Program-made: the position numbers and the translations under genes | In this document: piece by piece, positions 60,900-64,000 of the stretch | Layout of the letters: every line of letters begins with the position of its first letter | Position numbering within the stretch: position 1 is the stretch's first letter | Assembly (NCBI RefSeq): GCF_002156385.1 | Contig: NZ_MVJM01000001.1 | Span: 1 to 64,000 of the forward strand | Direction of reading: 5' to 3' | Length of the DNA stretch: 64,000 nucleotides | Source of the DNA: Halalkalibacter urbisdiaboli | GTDB taxonomy: Bacteria; Bacillota; Bacilli; Bacillales; Bacillaceae_D | The notes under the pieces: model-generated | Databases searched by the model: none | Told to the model about the DNA's origin: nothing | What the model saw: only the letters and a program-made list of their open reading frames with translations

Positions 60900-62762
60900 T
60901 TAGCTAGCAGCTTCATTAGTTGAGAACTGGCTGTTATACAATTCTGCATAAAATCCGTCCTGCTTTAATAAATCTTGATGTGTCCCTTTTTCAATGATGT
61001 CACCTTGCTTCATGACTAAAATGAGATCAGCATCTTTGATTGTGGAGAGACGGTGAGCAATGACAAAGCTCGTTCTCACCTTCATTAACTCCTTCATCGC
61101 TTTTTGAATATTCATTTCCGTTCTCGTATCAACGTTACTTGTTGCCTCGTCTAAAATAAGAATTTTCGGATCAGACAGAATGGCTCTCGCTATCGTAAGC
61201 AGCTGTCGTTGCCCTTGTGAAATGTTGGAGGCATCTTCACCTAGCATCGTTTCATATCCATCAGGTAAGGTTCGAATAAAATCATCTGCATACGCCGCTT
61301 TTGCAGCAGCAATGACTTCCTGTCGCGTTGCCCCCTCACGACCATAGGCAATATTATCATAAATGGACCCACTAAAGAGCCACGTATCCTGTAGAACCAT
61401 CGCAAACATACTTCGGACTTGTTCTCGAGAAAGAGTTGCGATGTTCACACCGTCTACTTTAATCGACCCACGATCAAGCTCATAAAAACGCATGAGTAAG
61501 TTAATAATCGTCGTTTTTCCTGCCCCTGTTGGACCAACAATCGCCACCGTTTGCCCTTCCTGTACTTCAACGTTTAATTCATTAATAACTGGTGTTTGCT
61601 TATCGTAACTAAAGGACACCTTCTCAAAGCTAACTTGTCCCTTTAATGCTTCCGTATCAAGCTGTGCTGGTTGCTCACGTTTTTCTTCCGTTTCGTCTAG
61701 TAGCTTAAAAATACGTTCAGCAGAAGCTAGCGCTGTTTGAATCATGTTTGCAATTCCCGCCATTTGCCCCATCGGATGGGAGATTTGCTGTGAATACTGA
61801 ATAAATGCTTGGACATCCCCAAGTCGAATCGAGCCGTTTAAGACGAGGAGACCACCAGCAATACTAACGAGCACATAGCCGATATTACTTATAAACATCA
61901 TCATCGGCATCATAATGCCAGAAATAAATTGCGCCTTCCAGCTTGCTTTATATAATCGTTCATTCACCTCGTCAAAGCGTTTAATTGATTGCTCCTCATA
62001 TCCGAACGCCTTAACAACCTGATGGCCAGTAAACATTTCTTCGATATGCCCATTAATCTGGCCAAGCTCCTCCTGTTGACTAATAAAGTGCTTCTGAGAA
62101 AAGGAGGCAATGTATTTCACGGTTATAAGACTCAACGGAATCGTAATAAAGACGACTAATGTCAATAATGGACTAATAACAAGCATCATTACGATAATCC
62201 CGAATACGGTAATAACGGACGTAATGATTTGTGTTAACCCTTGCTGGAAGGCATTATTAATGTTATCAATATCATTAACCGCTCGACTAAGTACATCACC
62301 GTGGGAATGTTCATCAAAATAATTCAATGGTAATCTAGTTAACTTTTCATTCACTTCCTTGCGCATTTCAGCAATTGTCCGCTGCGAAACACTAGCCATA
62401 ATATACTGCTGTAGAAAGGCAAATAACGACGATAAGCTATATAATCCTACTAAAACGAGCAACAGGTTTCCGATAAATGAAAAATCAACGCCCGTCCCTG
62501 TCGTAAAGCTTTCAAATAGGGACGAGGTTGCATCCCCTAACAGCTTCGGACTAATCACATTAAAGAGGGTTGAAAAAAACGCTGCAATCGCAACAAAAAT
62601 GAGCTGCTTCTTCCTCGGTTTTAAATAGCTTGCAAGTCGTGCCAATGTTCTCTTAAATTCTTTCGGCTTTTCACCTGGCATCATGCCTGGACCAGGTGCA
62701 CCAAAAGGACGTGGCCCACCTTTTGACTGCATCGGAGAGGCTTTTTTAAATGATTTCGTCAT
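60900..62762 (-). CDS. ABC exporter subunit, TMD-NBD half transporter (YfiC/LmrA-like)
   Basis: 620 residues. A Gly/Pro-rich head, six helices (about 50-340) and an NBD: Walker A GPTGAGKTT, signature ISQGQRQL, Walker B LILDEATSNVD with the catalytic Glu, and AHRLSTI. It forms a heterodimer with the upstream gene product. Such pairs export drugs or lipids. The start overlaps the stop of the partner by 4 bases (ATGA). Confidence 0.9.
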   Translation of the reverse strand: MTKSFKKASPMQSKGGPRPFGAPGPGMMPGEKPKEFKRTLARLASYLKPRKKQLIFVAIAAFFSTLFNVISPKLLGDATSSLFESFTTGTGVDFSFIGNLLLVLVGLYSLSSLFAFLQQYIMASVSQRTIAEMRKEVNEKLTRLPLNYFDEHSHGDVLSRAVNDIDNINNAFQQGLTQIITSVITVFGIIVMMLVISPLLTLVVFITIPLSLITVKYIASFSQKHFISQQEELGQINGHIEEMFTGHQVVKAFGYEEQSIKRFDEVNERLYKASWKAQFISGIMMPMMMFISNIGYVLVSIAGGLLVLNGSIRLGDVQAFIQYSQQISHPMGQMAGIANMIQTALASAERIFKLLDETEEKREQPAQLDTEALKGQVSFEKVSFSYDKQTPVINELNVEVQEGQTVAIVGPTGAGKTTIINLLMRFYELDRGSIKVDGVNIATLSREQVRSMFAMVLQDTWLFSGSIYDNIAYGREGATRQEVIAAAKAAYADDFIRTLPDGYETMLGEDASNISQGQRQLLTIARAILSDPKILILDEATSNVDTRTEMNIQKAMKELMKVRTSFVIAHRLSTIKDADLILVMKQGDIIEKGTHQDLLKQDGFYAELYNSQFSTNEAAS

Positions 62763-64000
62763 GCACTCTCCTCCTCTGTTTGCTGTGAAGCGACAATTTC
62801 CTGATAAATTGTATTTTCTTTAAGCAGTTCCTGGTGGGTCCCCATTCCGGCAACCTTCCCTTCATTCAACACGATGATTCGGTCGGCATCGATAACAGAA
62901 TTGACTCGTTGTGCGACAATAATCATCGTTGAATGATCCATCGTCTGCTTTAGTACCTTTCGTAATGATGCATCTGTTTTATAATCAAGGGCGGAGAAGC
63001 TATCATCAAACAAGTATATCTCGGCTTGCTTTACTAAAGCACGTGCAATGGAAAGCCGTTGTTTTTGTCCGCCTGATAAATTGCCTCCAGCCTGTTCAAT
63101 CATTGAATAAATTCCCTTTTCCTTCCCTTTTATAAAATCAAGCGCCTGAGCCTTTTCAATTGCCGCTTCAATTTCTTCATCAGTCGCATCCTCTTTACCT
63201 AAACGAATGTTTTCAGCAACAGTCCCACTAAACAAGGATGCCTTTTGTGGGACATAGGCAATGCGTCTTCTAAGCTCACGCAACTCCCAATCACGTACAT
63301 TAACACCATCTACAGAAATCGCCCCATCACTTACTTCATAGAAACGAGGAATTAGTTGAAGTAACGTCGTTTTTCCAGCACCCGTACTTCCAATAATCGC
63401 CGTTGTTTCACCAGGACGAGCGATAAAGGACAATCGTTCGACAGCAGGCTTCTCGGCTCCTGTATAACGAAAAGTGACATCCTTAAACTCAACCAATCCT
63501 TCCTGTTGCTGGGTCTGTTTCGGACGCTCTGCCTCCTTAATCGTTGGAAGCGTTCGTAATACTTCATTTATTCTCTTTGCCGATGCTTGTGCACGCGGAA
63601 CCATAATCATCGCCATTGAAAGCATAATGAGTGACATAAGAATCATCATTGAATAGTGTAAAAATGCCATTAAATTTCCGACCTGCATCGCATTCTGATC
63701 AATGCGGATGGCCCCAAACCAAACAATCGCAATGTTTGTAAAGTTCATGACGATTAGCATAAACGGGAACACATAGGCCATTATTTTGTTCACCATAATT
63801 CCTGTATCTCGATACGCTTCATTCGCTTCATTAAATCGCTTCTTTTCAAAATCAACACGATTGAACGCACGTACAACTCTTGTTCCAATTAATCCTTCAC
63901 GTAAAAGTAGATTCAGTCGATCGGTTCTTTTTTGAAGCTGACCAAACAAAGGTATCGCTTTACGAGAAATCAGAAATATGAGTAAACATAATACTGGTAA
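62759..64000 (-). CDS. ABC exporter subunit (YfiB-like), partial, cut by the window edge
   Basis: The reading frame is open to position 64000, so only the C-terminal about 413 residues are present. The end of the TMD (LLREGLIGTRVVRAFNRVDF) and the NBD are seen: Walker A GSTGAGKTT, signature NLSGGQKQR, and Walker B IYLFDDSFSALD. Asp replaces the catalytic Glu, so this subunit likely holds the degenerate ATP site, as in known heterodimeric exporters. The N-terminal transmembrane helices are outside the window. Confidence 0.9.
   Translation of the reverse strand, partial: LPVLCLLIFLISRKAIPLFGQLQKRTDRLNLLLREGLIGTRVVRAFNRVDFEKKRFNEANEAYRDTGIMVNKIMAYVFPFMLIVMNFTNIAIVWFGAIRIDQNAMQVGNLMAFLHYSMMILMSLIMLSMAMIMVPRAQASAKRINEVLRTLPTIKEAERPKQTQQQEGLVEFKDVTFRYTGAEKPAVERLSFIARPGETTAIIGSTGAGKTTLLQLIPRFYEVSDGAISVDGVNVRDWELRELRRRIAYVPQKASLFSGTVAENIRLGKEDATDEEIEAAIEKAQALDFIKGKEKGIYSMIEQAGGNLSGGQKQRLSIARALVKQAEIYLFDDSFSALDYKTDASLRKVLKQTMDHSTMIIVAQRVNSVIDADRIIVLNEGKVAGMGTHQELLKENTIYQEIVASQQTEEESA

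Overview
The window comes from a low-GC, endospore-forming Bacillaceae chromosome. Pointers are strong AAGGAGG-type ribosome-binding sites, frequent TTG/GTG starts, tiny YjcZ-type sporulation proteins, coat-like proteins with sigma-K-type promoters, a WalR box before a YocH-like gene, CcpA (cre) sites, and Bacillus-type transporters and exporters. An osmolyte transporter is present, but the species cannot be named from this. No tRNA, CRISPR array, prophage or complete IS element was seen.

Layout. 1-312: minus-strand leader of a ribosomal RNA operon whose 16S gene should lie just left of the window. 0.5-9.2 kb: FAD oxidoreductase, WalR-controlled YocH-like wall protein, BCCT osmolyte transporter, malic enzyme, glutamate dehydrogenase and small spore-type proteins. 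9.4-12.1 kb: methionine ABC importer metNIQ. 12.1-14.9 kb: a two-gene operon coding for an E1/ThiF-like adenylyltransferase and a FeeM/LuxI-like acyltransferase, divergent from an HD-GYP membrane protein. This is the best candidate for an undescribed system. 14.9-24.6 kb: HAD phosphatases, Nudix hydrolase, Dabb protein, PAS histidine kinase, methyltransferase, PAS-GGDEF-EAL protein and erythromycin-esterase-family protein. 24.6-33.4 kb: flavoprotein with a decayed operon partner, MATE-type exporter, small conserved Bacillus proteins, DDAH-like hydrolase, amino-acid permease and LysE exporter.

33.4-49.3 kb is an accessory-looking stretch of single-gene modules: three VOC proteins, GNAT, DinB, two GyrI-like proteins and methyltransferases. 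It contains two genes broken by frameshifts and an unusual in-frame membrane protein/lipoprotein fusion. A SPOCS-like coat protein with a near-perfect sigma-K promoter sits here. 49.4-60.1 kb is a carbohydrate module: binding protein and two permeases, a divergent YesM/YesN-type two-component pair with a cre site between them, polysaccharide deacetylase, GH31 alpha-xylosidase and an AraC regulator. It suggests regulated uptake of an oligosaccharide, perhaps xylose-containing. 60.1-64.0 kb: exoA and a heterodimeric ABC exporter, whose second gene runs off the right edge.

Intergenic regions carry a dispersed family of composite palindromic repeats (near 8.1, 16.3-16.55, 20.9-21.07, 33.5, 47.5 and 51.2 kb) and a recurring CCAAAAGG hairpin. 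Many genes are bounded by intrinsic terminators, several of them bidirectional.
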